A stretch of 64,000 bases of DNA from Anatilimnocola floriformis (GTDB taxonomy: Bacteria; Planctomycetota; Planctomycetia; Pirellulales; Pirellulaceae), in contig NZ_JAMLFW010000001.1 in NCBI RefSeq assembly GCF_024256385.1, positions 1,426,001-1,490,000 on the forward strand. The letters are read 5' to 3'. Position numbers and translations under genes: made by a program. This document shows, in pieces, positions 41,908 through 51,213 of this stretch (positions within the stretch are counted from its first letter, which is position 1; each line of letters starts with the position of its first letter). Under the pieces are notes generated by a model. It was not told the DNA's origin. It made no database searches and saw only the letters and a program-made list of their open reading frames with translations.

Positions 41908-41930
41908 GTCAGGCACTTCAGTGCCTGACC
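41904..41930. repeat. GTAGGTCAGGCACTT palindrome, copy 1
   Basis: GGTCAGGCACT (41907-41917), two bases, AGTGCCTGACC (41920-41930). Its leading GTAG supplies the stop codon of the GNAT gene (41905-41907). Copy 2 lies at 43065-43094, one gene further on. Confidence 0.9.
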
Positions 41931-42020
41931 GTGCCTTACCCAGCAACGCTGCAATCGCGCCGGCCGTCTGCTAAATTCTGAATCAGTTTCCAGTTCTCCC
42001 CACTCTGCGAGTTTGCTGCT

Positions 42021-43049
42021 ATGTCCCTCTCCCGCCTGTGTTGGTTGTTCGTTTTCACGTTAGCGACGGTTGCTCCCTTCGCCGTGCACGCCGCCGACGA
42101 GATTGCCAATGGCGATGTCGTGATCGGCCCTGAGTATTCGCTCGATCCCGATCTGAAAGACAAAGGAAATCCCAAGGGGAAGCAGTTCGAGTTCTCGCTG
42201 AAGCTCGCCGACAGCAAGATTTTTCCTGGCACCGACAAAACGCTCGACGCCAAGAAAGCCGTGCGTGAATCGCGCAAGGTCGTCGTCTACATTCCTGCCG
42301 CGTACAAAGACGGCGACAAGGCGCCGGTGCTGGTCACGCTCGATGGCCCGAGCAATTTGAACTATGTCCGCAATGCTCTCGACAATCTCACAATCTCGAA
42401 GGACGCCAATCGCAAGTTGCCGGCGTTCATCGTCGTCGCGGTCGAGAACGGCGGCAACGATGGCAAGGGAAGCGAACGCGGTCTCGAGTACGATACGATG
42501 TCGGACCGCTTTGCCCGCTTCATCAACGATGAAGTCCTTGTCGCCGTGCAGAACGACGAAAAAATCAAAGCGGCCTTTCCGAAGTTCGCCATCACCGCCG
42601 ATCCCGATGGCCGCGGCATGATGGGCTGCAGCTCGGGCGGCGCTGCCGCTCTCACTGCGGGCTGGTTCCGGCCCGATCTGTTCCGCCGCTTGATCACGTA
42701 CTCCGGCACGTTCGTCGATCAACAAGACGACGACGCTGCCGAAGAAAAGGAGTTCCCGCTCGGCGCTTGGGAATATCACTCCAGCAAGAAGCTGATTGAA
42801 ACCAGCGAGAAGAAACCGCTGCGGATCTTCACGCACGTCTCGGAAAACGACAACCGCGCCAAGGACGCCGAAGAGACCTATCACAACTGGGTGATGGCCA
42901 ACAACCGCACCGCGGCGGCGCTCAAGGCGAAGGGCTACGAATATCGCTACGTTTTCAGCAAAGCCACCGGCCATTGCGATGGCAAGGTGTTCCAGCAAAC
43001 ACTGGCCGACACGCTGGTTTGGGCCTGGAAGGGTTATGAAGCGAAGTAG
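42021..43049 (+). CDS. Secreted esterase (enterochelin-esterase-like)
   Basis: 342 residues; Sec signal (1-25). After a short beta domain, the alpha/beta-hydrolase part has RKVVVYIPAAYKDGDKAPVLVTLDG, nucleophile Ser in GMMGCSSGGAAAL (about 199), and His in KATGHCDGKVF (about 317). This resembles the IroE/Fes/esterase D group, which acts on ester bonds of siderophores or feruloyl sugars. The substrate is not determined. Flanked on both sides by copies of the same palindromic repeat. Confidence 0.85.
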   Translation: MSLSRLCWLFVFTLATVAPFAVHAADEIANGDVVIGPEYSLDPDLKDKGNPKGKQFEFSLKLADSKIFPGTDKTLDAKKAVRESRKVVVYIPAAYKDGDKAPVLVTLDGPSNLNYVRNALDNLTISKDANRKLPAFIVVAVENGGNDGKGSERGLEYDTMSDRFARFINDEVLVAVQNDEKIKAAFPKFAITADPDGRGMMGCSSGGAAALTAGWFRPDLFRRLITYSGTFVDQQDDDAAEEKEFPLGAWEYHSSKKLIETSEKKPLRIFTHVSENDNRAKDAEETYHNWVMANNRTAAALKAKGYEYRYVFSKATGHCDGKVFQQTLADTLVWAWKGYEAK

Positions 43050-43064
43050 TTAGTATCAGGCAGC

Positions 43065-43094
43065 GTAGGTCAGGCACTTAAGTGCCTGACCTAC
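43065..43094. repeat. GTAGGTCAGGCACTT palindrome, copy 2
   Basis: A perfect 30-base palindrome. The TTAA at its centre provides the stop codon of the PepSY gene on the minus strand, and the repeat encodes that protein's last residues (RSGT). Confidence 0.95.
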
Positions 43095-44190
43095 GGCGCT
43101 TGCGCCACCACATCATTGTGCCGGTTACGTACAGCACGGCCGGCATGAGGCCCACGATGAAGAACAGCGAGCGGCCGACGATGCCAAACGCGTCGCCGCT
43201 GTGCAGGGCGACTTGGATGCGAAAGAAAATATCGCTGGCCGTGTGCTTTCGCCAGTCGCGCATGGCCAGGATCTCGCCGCTGTATTGATCGATCCACACA
43301 CGGCCCACGCCGCGGTTCTGGCCGATTTCGCCCGCTTGCCGCACGTAGATTTTGTACGTGGCGTCTTTCCCTTGCGGCAGTTCTATCGTCATCAAGCGGC
43401 AGTCTTTCATTTCCGCGCGGACGATCTCCACGGCTTCCTCGGCAGTGATCTTTTTTTGCCCCGCCGAAGTCGGCGGCTTCGAATTCACCTTGTTCGGAAT
43501 CGGCGTGAGGGGCGATACATAGTTCGCCAGCGGTTTCAATTGCGGCGCAAAGATAATGATGATGCCAGTCGTCGTGATCAGCAGCAGGAAGATCGTCGAC
43601 AGTCCGCCGATCGTTTTGTGCAGATCATAAATCCGCTTGCCGCGGCGAATGGCAAAAGCGTTTCGCACGCCGGACTTGAGCAGCGGCCACCACAGCATGA
43701 CGCCGGAAATAATCGACGCGAACATCAGCACGCCCATCACGCCGAGAATGGTCGCGCCCGTTTTGCCGCCCAGCAGATTGGTGTGCATCTGGTTGACGAT
43801 GGCCATGAAGCTCTCGGCGCGAACTCGCTTGCCGGTGACCTCGAGCGTGATTGGATCGACGAAAACTTCGGTGTCGATCACGCCGTCGTCGGTCTTCTGT
43901 TTGAAGCGAACCTTGCTGACGCTCCCTTGTTCGTGCGGCACTTCCAGGCTCACGGCTTTGCCCAGATCGGGATGAGCCTCGGCCGCGGCGGCAAAGATTT
44001 CGGTGAACGACCGCTGCGGGCCGGTACTCTCGGTGATCATCTGCGCTTCGTTCAAATGCTCATCGAGGTCGCGCTCGAAGACGAGCATGCTTCCCGTCAC
44101 ACCCATCGCGGCAAAGAGCAAGCCCACGGTCAGCCCGAGATACAGATGGACCTTCAGCCAGATTTTGCGGGCAATGAACACAGCGCGCAC
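43078..44190 (-). CDS. PepSY-domain membrane protein
   Basis: 370 residues, four membrane helices (about 12-36, 145-170, 192-215, 335-358) and extracytoplasmic PepSY domains between them. The motifs KVHLYLGLTVGLLFAAMGVTGSML and YDLHKTIGGLST are typical of PepSY_TM/FepB-reductase-like proteins; His in HLYLG, MHTNLL and DLHKTIGG probably bind haem. Related proteins reduce ferric siderophores at the inner membrane. Next to a siderophore-esterase-like gene this fits iron uptake, but that is inferred. Its C-terminus is encoded by the palindromic repeat. Confidence 0.85.
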   Translation of the reverse strand: MRAVFIARKIWLKVHLYLGLTVGLLFAAMGVTGSMLVFERDLDEHLNEAQMITESTGPQRSFTEIFAAAAEAHPDLGKAVSLEVPHEQGSVSKVRFKQKTDDGVIDTEVFVDPITLEVTGKRVRAESFMAIVNQMHTNLLGGKTGATILGVMGVLMFASIISGVMLWWPLLKSGVRNAFAIRRGKRIYDLHKTIGGLSTIFLLLITTTGIIIIFAPQLKPLANYVSPLTPIPNKVNSKPPTSAGQKKITAEEAVEIVRAEMKDCRLMTIELPQGKDATYKIYVRQAGEIGQNRGVGRVWIDQYSGEILAMRDWRKHTASDIFFRIQVALHSGDAFGIVGRSLFFIVGLMPAVLYVTGTMMWWRKRRRSGT

Positions 44191-44441
44191 TCGTAGAAAA
44201 AACGATCACGAAAGGGTTCGCTGGCTGGTTTCGCAGCGCTCTGGCAACGCACGAACTGGCGGGCGGAATGAGTCGGTATTTTAGTCGCAGCCGCCGTTTT
44301 TCGCGAGACATCGGCGACGAGCACCTCGCCGCACTTTCAACAAGAAATCGTTGCAAGCAGCCGCGCGGTGATTTACATAGTTGTAAGTTTTGAGCAAATT
44401 CGTGATCCAGCCATGCAGCTGATGCGTGAAAATTAGCACTT

Positions 44442-45518
44442 ATGAAAATCATTATTACCGGCCCGGCCGAGGCGTTTGATGACGATACCGAAGAGCCGGT
44501 CGACGATCCCCGCCGGTTAGCTCCGCTTGATGGTTTGGATTTCAGCACCGATAAGTGCTCGAATTATTTGGGTAAGGAACTGGACGAAATCGGCCTGCGG
44601 GGCGGCGTCATTCGTTTGGCCGTTGAGAAAAAGAAGCTCCGTGTTGTCACCGAGTTCGAATCGCCGCGGAAGCTGACGCCGGCAGAACTAGCCAAGCTGG
44701 TCGACGATACGCGCGGCCAATGGAGCGATGGCATCGGCGAAGGAGAATTTCGCCACGCGCAGAAGTACAAGTTGCAGATCGACGTTTCGCCGTTCGGCCT
44801 GGGACCGACAACCGCTAAGCAGATTGCTGACGGCAAGAAAGTTGCCACGCCGCGCGGCATGCCGCTGCACAAAGCCCTCGAAGAAAAGAAGGTGAAGCTC
44901 GCGCGCGAATTATTGGCCAGTGGCGTGAAGCTCGACGTGCGCGACAAGTATGGCCAAACGCCGCTGCACATTGCCTGCAGCGAAGGGCTGCTCGATCTTG
45001 CCGAGGAGTTCATTCAGGCCGGCGCCGATGTGCGGATCAAGAATAAGTCGGGAGCCACCGCGCTCGAGAGCCTGTGTGTCTGTCAAGAAAAGTGCATGCG
45101 CACTCCGCAGCCGCTCGCCGTGCTGAAGCTCTTGCTCAAAAAGGGCGTCGCCGTGGATGACGGCGACAAGCAAGGAGTCACGCCGCTGATGTGGGCTGTG
45201 AATCGTGGCCACCTCGAATTGGTGAAGGGCCTGATTAAAGCCGGCGCCAACGTGAACGCTCAGGATCGCGAGAAGGGAAACGAGAACCGAGTGCTGATGT
45301 ACGCTTCCGACTTGGAGATCATCAAGCTATTGCTCAAGCACGGCGCCGATCCGCGCTTGAAGAATGCGTATGGCAACACGGCTTGGGATTCGGCCCTGCT
45401 GAACAGTCATCAGCGCGGCTACCGCCAGCGCGCCGAACTCCTGCAGAAGCATGGCGAGAAGTTGGATAAAAAAGAAAAAGACGACGAAGTAGGGAGGGCG
45501 AGGCTCCCGGGCCGTTAG
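44442..45518 (+). CDS. Ankyrin-repeat protein
   Basis: 358 residues without signal or membrane helix. Residues 1-125 are an unrecognised alpha/beta domain (MKIIITGPAEAF; LRGGVIRLAVEKKKLRV). From about 140 come five ankyrin repeats: GMPLHKALEEKKVKLARELL, YGQTPLHIACSEGLLDLAEEFI, GVTPLMWAVNRGHLELVKGLI and others, with less regular units between. The C-terminal GRARLPGR is encoded by a repeat element also seen at 48085. Probably a cytoplasmic protein-binding protein. Its stop overlaps the convergent synthase gene by four bases. Confidence 0.83.
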   Translation: MKIIITGPAEAFDDDTEEPVDDPRRLAPLDGLDFSTDKCSNYLGKELDEIGLRGGVIRLAVEKKKLRVVTEFESPRKLTPAELAKLVDDTRGQWSDGIGEGEFRHAQKYKLQIDVSPFGLGPTTAKQIADGKKVATPRGMPLHKALEEKKVKLARELLASGVKLDVRDKYGQTPLHIACSEGLLDLAEEFIQAGADVRIKNKSGATALESLCVCQEKCMRTPQPLAVLKLLLKKGVAVDDGDKQGVTPLMWAVNRGHLELVKGLIKAGANVNAQDREKGNENRVLMYASDLEIIKLLLKHGADPRLKNAYGNTAWDSALLNSHQRGYRQRAELLQKHGEKLDKKEKDDEVGRARLPGR

Positions 45519-46537
45519 TGCGAGCGGGCGACGACGAATTCCGCAATCATCAGCAGCACGTCCTTCGATGGCGATGGTGGCAGGCAATCGAGACGGCGGC
45601 GCGATTGGGCGGCGATGGCTTGGGCGCGATCGCGGGCGTAGTCGAGGCCGCCGTACTTTTGCAGATAAGGCGCGAGCGTGGCGGGAGTCGCTTGCTCGCT
45701 GCCGAGCAGTTCCAACAGTTGGGCGCGATCGGCGGGCGATGCTTCGCGCAATGTGTGAATGAGCGGCAGCGTCGGCTTTTGCTTTTCCAGATCCGTGCCC
45801 AGCGATTTGCCGGTGGCGTCTTCTTCGCCTTGCAGGTCGAGCAGGTCATCGGCGATTTGAAAGGCGATGCCCAGCTCGCGGCCGTAGAGATCGAGCTCTT
45901 CCACCTGGTCGGCGGGCAAGCCGGCGAAGAGTGCGCCGAGGCGGCAGCTGCAGGCCGTCAGTTCGGCCGTCTTGGCTTCGATGACTTGCAGGTATTCTTC
46001 CTCGGCGAGGTCGAATTGGCCGCGCGTTCCTTTTTGCCGTAGCTCCCCTTCGCAGACAATGTTCGTGGCATGGCCGATCAGGCGGCAGCCGAGGACGCTA
46101 TCGATGGTGCTCGCCAGGTGAAAGGCGTGCGTGAAGAGATAGTCGCCGAGGAGCACGCTGGCTTCGTTATCCCAGCGAGCGTTAACGGTGGCGAGGTGGC
46201 GGCGCATTTGCGCATTGTCGAGCACATCGTCATGCACGAGCGTGGCGGTGTGCACCATTTCGACGACGGTGGCCAGCGTCAGGTGCTCCGGCACGATCTT
46301 GCCAGCGGCTTTCGCGGTGAGGAGCAGCAGGGCCGGTCGGAGCCGTTTGCCGCCCAGGAGGCAGCCGTAACGGACGAGCTCGTCGACGTAGGGATGCGGG
46401 TGGTGCATCTCGCGCCGGAAGATGGTCTCGACCTCGGCCAGTTCGGTGGCGATGGGTGCGTAGAGCGATTGCAGCGCCGGCGACAAAGCCGGCTCGGCGG
46501 TCAACGTAGACATGGGAACTGCATCCTGCCGCGTCAT
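45515..46537 (-). CDS. Polyprenyl (octaprenyl-type) diphosphate synthase
   Basis: 340 residues. [12 protein letters not shown] (about 63-74), the first Asp-rich motif VHDDVLD (about 101) and second Asp-rich motif [11 protein letters not shown] (about 232) are all present, with KTAELTACS between. The residues before the first motif (TATL) are small, which generally allows a long product chain. It makes the side-chain precursor for menaquinone or similar quinones. Its ATG overlaps the moaC stop (ATGA), so moaC and this gene are coupled. The Met at 46513 is an alternative start. Confidence 0.92.
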   Translation of the reverse strand: MTRQDAVPMSTLTAEPALSPALQSLYAPIATELAEVETIFRREMHHPHPYVDELVRYGCLLGGKRLRPALLLLTAKAAGKIVPEHLTLATVVEMVHTATLVHDDVLDNAQMRRHLATVNARWDNEASVLLGDYLFTHAFHLASTIDSVLGCRLIGHATNIVCEGELRQKGTRGQFDLAEEEYLQVIEAKTAELTACSCRLGALFAGLPADQVEELDLYGRELGIAFQIADDLLDLQGEEDATGKSLGTDLEKQKPTLPLIHTLREASPADRAQLLELLGSEQATPATLAPYLQKYGGLDYARDRAQAIAAQSRRRLDCLPPSPSKDVLLMIAEFVVARSH

Positions 46538-47094
46538 TTCGATTTGCCCAGCGAAGTTGCCAGGTTATTTACCGGAGTTGCCGGTTCTTCCTGGCTAATA
46601 ACCGCAGCGGCGGTGGCGGCATCACGGACAAAATGCCCGCTTCGGCCACCCGACTTCTCGTCCAGCTGCACTCGTTCGATCACCAGGCCTCGATCGATGG
46701 CCTTGCACATATCGTAAACCGTGAGAGCCGCAGCAGATACGGCCACCAGAGCTTCCATTTCGACGCCCGTCTTGCCGGTCACGCGCGTGGTCGCCGAAAT
46801 CGCCAGCGTCTGCTCGTCGACGTAGTCGAAAGCGAGCGATACGCCCTCGAGCGGCAATGTATGGCAGAGCGGAATCCACTCCGCCGTTCGCTTGGCGGCC
46901 ATAATCCCTGCCAGGCGAGCAACTTCCAGCACGTTTCCCTTGGTCAGGGTCCCTTGCTTGATCCGTTCCAAAGTGGCCGGCTGCATCCGAATCTGCCCAC
47001 TCGCCGTCGCCGAGCGCACGGTCACCGCCTTGGCCGAAACATCGACCATGCGGCTGGCGCCCTGCTCGTCGAAATGAGTGAAATCGTCAGGCAC
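46534..47094 (-). CDS. moaC: Cyclic pyranopterin monophosphate synthase MoaC
   Basis: 186 residues. MoaC signatures: [16 protein letters not shown] at the N-terminus, [19 protein letters not shown] (about 66-84), and [27 protein letters not shown] (active-site Glu, Lys and Asp; landmark only). It converts the MoaA product to cyclic pyranopterin monophosphate in molybdenum-cofactor synthesis. The C-terminal 25 residues are longer than usual and of no clear family. No other moa genes are nearby. Confidence 0.95.
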   Translation of the reverse strand: MPDDFTHFDEQGASRMVDVSAKAVTVRSATASGQIRMQPATLERIKQGTLTKGNVLEVARLAGIMAAKRTAEWIPLCHTLPLEGVSLAFDYVDEQTLAISATTRVTGKTGVEMEALVAVSAAALTVYDMCKAIDRGLVIERVQLDEKSGGRSGHFVRDAATAAAVISQEEPATPVNNLATSLGKSK

Positions 47095-47191
47095 AGAGGA
47101 AAGGGGAGTGGTGGTTTGCGGCTCGTGCGGTTTAACCTAAGCACCAAGAATAACGCTCACCCCCCGGTGTGAACAGGCAGCCTGAACGCCC

Positions 47192-47309
47192 GACTGTCGC
47201 CTTTCACTCCCGTGAAAGGGGGCGTCTTGGGGCGGTTCCAAGTCGCTGCACGCTCCGCGATTAGAAGACGCGTGCTTTCACGGAGTGAAAGCCGACATTG
47301 CGGACAGTC
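47192..47309. repeat. Nested palindromic element (TGTCGCCTTTC family), copy 2
   Basis: The left end GACTGTCGCCTTTCACTCC and right end GGAGTGAAAGCCGACA are inverted, with an outer GACTGTC/GGACAGTC pair. AAGACGCG near the right end pairs with CGTCTT near the left. It fills most of the gap 47095-47454, which has no gene. Confidence 0.85.
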
Positions 47310-47454
47310 TGCTTCTCTCCATGTTATAAGAACGCGCTAGACACGGCAGTATTCGCGGCACAAAATTTTGACGAGAATACCAAGCCTCTTCAGTAGCGCT
47401 CTTCCTATTCAGCAGTTCAACACGTGTTGTTAGCCGTTCGGCGAGGATGACAAG

Positions 47455-48051
47455 ATGTTTATTCCAATTCCGGTTGTTGTGAGGCACGTCGTCAGAGTCA
47501 AAGGCGAAATGTTGAAGCTCATTACCTGTGAGCATTGCCAAACGGAATTTGGATTCGTAGTGCAACTAGAAGCGAGCGGAGAAGAGCACGACATCATCAT
47601 GGCCGATGCAGGCGGCGCGAAACGCGCAACGAAGCGAGCCGAGCAAAACCTGCTGAAAAAAGGAAACAACGAAGTCCACCCGATTCCTTGTCCCCAGTGT
47701 GGGGCTTACCAGGAAGACATGGTGAAGTTGCTCAAGGAAGAAGGGACAAGCAACGCGCCGATGATTGCCGGACTAATTGTTGCGGTAATTTCGCTGATTC
47801 CCTTAGCCTGGCAAATGCCCGGCGCTTGGAAGTTGACGGCGGCAGGGCTCGTCATCGGGCTCGGAATGATGGGTTACAGCGATTTCGCCGCAGCCCTCTA
47901 CAACCCCAATGCTGGTGACCCTGAACGCCGAAAAGCAACCGGCCGCAAACATACGGTGTGGGGACCAGAATTGGCAGAGTTGTTGAACGCCGGATCAGTG
48001 ACCACCGAGCCGATTATGAAAATTGACGAATCGGATCCGGATGATGAGTAG
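47455..48051 (+). CDS. Zinc-ribbon membrane protein of unknown function
   Basis: 198 residues. Two CxxC pairs, CEHC (25-28) and CPQC (79-82), flank a polar stretch and probably form a split zinc ribbon. Two membrane helices follow (about 103-118 and 124-142), then an acidic tail. No family recognised. A start at 47455 gives an N-terminus IPIPVVVRHVVRVKG; the Met at about residue 19 is an alternative. It stands alone, with repeats on both sides. Confidence 0.65.
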   Translation: MFIPIPVVVRHVVRVKGEMLKLITCEHCQTEFGFVVQLEASGEEHDIIMADAGGAKRATKRAEQNLLKKGNNEVHPIPCPQCGAYQEDMVKLLKEEGTSNAPMIAGLIVAVISLIPLAWQMPGAWKLTAAGLVIGLGMMGYSDFAAALYNPNAGDPERRKATGRKHTVWGPELAELLNAGSVTTEPIMKIDESDPDDE

Positions 48052-48084
48052 CTGATGTTGGTTGTCAGGACGCCAGCCGTTCAA

Positions 48085-48125
48085 GCGAGGGCGAGGCGGG
48101 AGCCTCGTCCGCCTCGTCCTCCCCG
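48085..48125. repeat. GGGCGAGGC palindromic repeat
   Basis: GAGGC-GGGA-GCCTC at its core, flanked by GGGCGAGG and CCTCGTCC. The related sequence at 45489-45518 (GTAGGGAGGGCGAGGCTCCC) forms the 3' end of the ankyrin gene. Confidence 0.65.
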
Positions 48126-48178
48126 CATGATTATAGTGTGCGGCGTGCATCGCGCGGCTTCTCACTCAGTTCATTGGA

Positions 48179-49687
48179 CTAATCGTTCTCCAACGCAGCG
48201 ATCAGCTTCTTGATTTCGTCAGCATTCAGATTCTGCGCCGTGCTGCGGAGCATGGACTCGAAATGGCGGATGCTGAGCGGATCGTATGGATAGCCGATGT
48301 TGCCTCGAGGGCCGACGCTAGTGGTGAGCAGTTTCGCGTCGGCATCCAAAATGGCGAACCAAGGAATCGAATCAACCCGTTTACCAAGACGGTCGATCGC
48401 TCGTCTTGAATTGGTCATGCGACCGTCGAGGACAACACAAACGTAGTCCTTTTGGACGAGTGTCTCCTGTTCACGCAGATACCGTTTGAGTTTGATGCAA
48501 GGAGCGCAGCCTGGGCCACTGATTTGCAACAGGACTCGCTTGCCGTCCCGTTTGGCTTGCGCGTAGGCCGCATCCAAAAGCTGCTCCGCATCTCGCTCGG
48601 CCATGTTTACGGCATGTTGCTCGAGAAACTTGGTGAGCCGCAGAACGTCAAACTTCTCCTCCGTTTGCAGGTCTGCTGTGGAAGTGGCCGCGACCAAGGT
48701 TCCTTGGTTGTCGAGCACCAGAAAGACCGCCTCTTTTTCGCCCGGTATTTTCACTTTGTGTTTTTCGAGCAGCGTTCGGCACTCATTGGCTTCGCTCGTG
48801 GTGTTGGCCCAAACAACACGGTATCCCGCCAGCGCGATCCCGAAAGATTGCACGCCATCCGGCGGGAGCTTGAAGCTGTCGGTGAAAAAATATCGCAGGG
48901 CAATCAATTGACGGGCGAGTTGAGATTCCGCATTCGTGGCGATAAGGAGCACACGCGTATCGGCCAGCGACGCGTCCTCTTGCCCTCGCTTCAAACGGCT
49001 GGCCAACTTGTGATCACGCAGGCCACTCTGATCGAACAATTCATCCAAGTTGCGCGGCCGATTGGGAAACTGCCGACCTTCCTGAGCCAATCTGCCGGCT
49101 TCGCGATCCAACTGACGCTGCTGCATCCCAAGCATTTGAATCTCGTCGGCCAAGACGATCTTCGCCTGACCGTCGGCGACGACATCATGTGCGGACCGCA
49201 GGACGCGTTGGCCCCGCTCCAGCGCCCCTCGCGCGGTGTCGTGGTAAGTCAGCAGCGTTTTGAGCGAGACGTCTGGCCCGTTGGGCCGATTTCGTTTGAT
49301 TTCGGTCATCACCTTGGCAGCGTAGACATCGCTGGCCTCGATTGCGGCGGGATTGGCGGCGAGTCGCCGCTCGATGACTTCTAAGCTGGGCCAAACGCGA
49401 CCGATCTGCTGGCGTGCGTTAGCAAGCGAACTACGAAAATCGGCGATCGCACTGACGACTTCCTTTGGCTCTTTGTCGCCCTGATCGAGGATCTGCTCTA
49501 GTTCTTCCAGTTTGGTGAGCGCGAGCTCTGGATTTGTTTCGCGAGCTTGCTCTGCCAGGTAAAAGGTCAACTCAGCGCGCTTCAGCAGTTCGCTACGGGC
49601 CACCGTTGAATTGCCGGATGGTTCCTGTGCCAGGCAAGGCCAAGCCAAGGTGAATGCCAACCAAGCCAAGACAAATTTCGATTGCAT
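48179..49687 (-). CDS. Secreted thioredoxin-like protein
   Basis: 502 residues; Sec signal (1-20). Residues 25-240 are mostly helical with charged heptads and no known domain. Residues about 250-350 may be a degenerate thioredoxin fold (FGIALAGYRVVWANTTSEANECRTLL). The C-terminal 130 residues are thioredoxin-like with CAPC in QISGPGCAPCIKLKRYL (about 393) and cis-Pro in SIPWFAILDADAKLL. It probably acts as an oxidoreductase outside the cytoplasm. The CAPC site differs from the usual CGPC. Confidence 0.8.
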   Translation of the reverse strand: MQSKFVLAWLAFTLAWPCLAQEPSGNSTVARSELLKRAELTFYLAEQARETNPELALTKLEELEQILDQGDKEPKEVVSAIADFRSSLANARQQIGRVWPSLEVIERRLAANPAAIEASDVYAAKVMTEIKRNRPNGPDVSLKTLLTYHDTARGALERGQRVLRSAHDVVADGQAKIVLADEIQMLGMQQRQLDREAGRLAQEGRQFPNRPRNLDELFDQSGLRDHKLASRLKRGQEDASLADTRVLLIATNAESQLARQLIALRYFFTDSFKLPPDGVQSFGIALAGYRVVWANTTSEANECRTLLEKHKVKIPGEKEAVFLVLDNQGTLVAATSTADLQTEEKFDVLRLTKFLEQHAVNMAERDAEQLLDAAYAQAKRDGKRVLLQISGPGCAPCIKLKRYLREQETLVQKDYVCVVLDGRMTNSRRAIDRLGKRVDSIPWFAILDADAKLLTTSVGPRGNIGYPYDPLSIRHFESMLRSTAQNLNADEIKKLIAALEND

Positions 49688-49868
49688 GAAATGACTCCGT
49701 GTCGCAAATCTTCGTGCCCCTGCCTCCTGTCCATGAATATAAGTTTAACGCCGAGTCATTTTCGAACGGAAGATGAGTCGAGCTGGTCAACTAGGTTCTG
49801 GCTACTGAATTGTCGTTTTTCGCTAAGGCCATGTTCACTCTGGCAGATCTTTTTCGGCAGCGTGTAGA

Positions 49869-50117
49869 ATTACTCGCATAAAACCCACAGCCCGAGAATG
49901 GTTCTTCTTATGCTTTATTGCGTTGCTATGTAGCGGTTGGGTCTGGGATGGCCAGAGGCATCGGCAGCGGGAGGAATTCGCCGTCGACAACTTCTGCCGA
50001 TTTACCGGTCATCGGGCAGAGGTTGCTCGCCTAGCCCTATTCACAGCAAAGCTGTATCCCATACCGACTGCTGGAGCTCAGCAAACAAATCCAACGGCAG
50101 TTAGCGGCCAGCCATGA
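49869..50117 (+). pseudogene. Possible start-less small membrane-protein gene
   Basis: An 83-codon frame (open from 49827) with a plausible helix WFFLCFIALLCSGWVW followed by a charged soluble part. No ATG, GTG or TTG precedes the helix; the first is TTG 49923, inside it. The TGA stop overlaps the ATG of the next gene (ATGA), as in real operons. It may have lost its start, or start at a rare codon. The rest of 49688-49868 shows nothing. Confidence 0.3.
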
Positions 50118-50401
50118 AACGCGAATCGCGCGCACCCTTGATCGTCGCCGTTGTGCTAGTGCTCCTCCCGGTGCTGTATGTGGGGAGCTATTTGGCGCTG
50201 GTCGAGCCTGCCGATCGCCTAACCGTTATAGCGATAATTTTTATGAAGCGTCGGCCGCCATCGAACTACCGAACTCAAGGAGAATGGGAATCGGTCTTCT
50301 TCTGGCCGCTGGAGTAGATCGACCGGAAGCTGAGGCCGAGAGCTTGGCAGAGCGACTGGGACGGTGCTGCAGACGAATGGTATTCAGGCCCAAAATATTA
50401 A
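50114..50401 (+). pseudogene. Paralogue of the 50913-51212 membrane protein, interrupted by an in-frame TAG
   Basis: The first 67 codons begin KRESRAPLIVAVVLVLLPV and match the N-terminus of the 99-residue protein at 50913-51212 almost exactly, ending FFWPLE before TAG (50315-50317). The same frame continues after the TAG for 27 codons as IDRKLRPRAWQSDWDG..., which resembles FLDRRVRPETWGDAPNW of the intact copy, and stops with TAA at 50399. So a single amber codon splits a recognisable homologue. The middle part is also diverged and shorter. Confidence 0.6.
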
Positions 50402-50649
50402 GGCCTCAAGCTGTGCAGAAATTGGGCGAGCCAAGTCCAACGATAAATCGCCACGTTAATTCCCAATGCTAGACTCTCGGCTGCGACTAGGGCCATCACG
50501 AATTGCATACTGAACTGCCCGAACCTCTGGGCGGAAATCCCCTGGTAAACGATCATGAGCGCCGGCAGCCAGACCGGAGAGGTCGTGATGGCGAGGACGA
50601 TCGCAATCGCAGTCCAGAACTGAGCGCTGATCAGCAAGTCATTGGCCAT
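50398..50649 (-). CDS. Small membrane protein, unknown
   Basis: 83 residues from the ATG at 50649, which has GGGAGAAAG just upstream. Two hydrophobic segments (about 10-35 and 47-68) with charged ends. No family recognised. It is convergent to the interrupted membrane-protein gene, with stops overlapping by a few bases. It belongs to the accessory region. Confidence 0.5.
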   Translation of the reverse strand: MANDLLISAQFWTAIAIVLAITTSPVWLPALMIVYQGISAQRFGQFSMQFVMALVAAESLALGINVAIYRWTWLAQFLHSLRP

Positions 50650-50873
50650 TACTTTCTCCCACACAACCGTACTTGATCGCCCAACAACCGCCGCGGCGAA
50701 AGCGAAAGGCATGGCTCTTTAGGCTACGCAATCTCGGCACAATCGCAAGCATTTCGATCAAAAGGCTCGGCTAAGGTGCTGCTCTGGTAGTTCTGTTTTA
50801 AGGAGTTGGTCGAACATGGCCTATTGACTTAACAAGTGATCTTTTGTATATTATAAGGATTGTGGGTGCTGGG

Positions 50874-50889
50874 CGATTAAGTGGACCCG
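50874..50889. repeat. Possible left terminal inverted repeat
   Basis: CGATTAAGTGGACCCG matches the inverted CGACTAAGTGGACCTG at 54158-54173 in 14 of 16 bases. Together they would bound 3.3 kb containing the transposase, the RHH gene and two cargo genes. Confidence 0.4.
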
Positions 50890-50912
50890 TTTTCGATTGG
50901 CACGGGAAGTGC

Positions 50913-51212
50913 CTAGGGCGGCGGCTCACTTCGCAATTTGTCTTGCCAGTTTGGCGCATCGCCCCACGTCTCAGGCCGGACTCGCCGGTCGAGGAATTCC
51001 AGCGGCCAGAAGAACCGATCGGTCTTTGGATAGCCAAATCGGTAGTTAGACCACGTCCAGGACGGTTCTAGCGTTTGTTGGTCCACATAATTCGGTCGAA
51101 CAACGCTGCGGCCACTTGGCACGACCAGCGCCAAATAGCTCCCCACATACACCACCGGCAAGAGCAGCAGCACGATAGCGACGATCAGCGGTGCGCGGGA
51201 TTCGCGTTTCAT
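50913..51212 (-). CDS. Small single-pass membrane protein
   Basis: 99 residues from the ATG at 51212. KRESRAPLIVAIVLLLLPVV is a short cytoplasmic tail plus membrane helix. The outer part contains FFWPLEFLDRRVRP and ends PPP. It starts one base after the TAA of the 285-residue gene upstream, so the two are translationally coupled. A broken paralogue lies at 50114-50401. Function unknown. Confidence 0.6.
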   Translation of the reverse strand: MKRESRAPLIVAIVLLLLPVVYVGSYLALVVPSGRSVVRPNYVDQQTLEPSWTWSNYRFGYPKTDRFFWPLEFLDRRVRPETWGDAPNWQDKLRSEPPP

Positions 51213-51213
51213 G

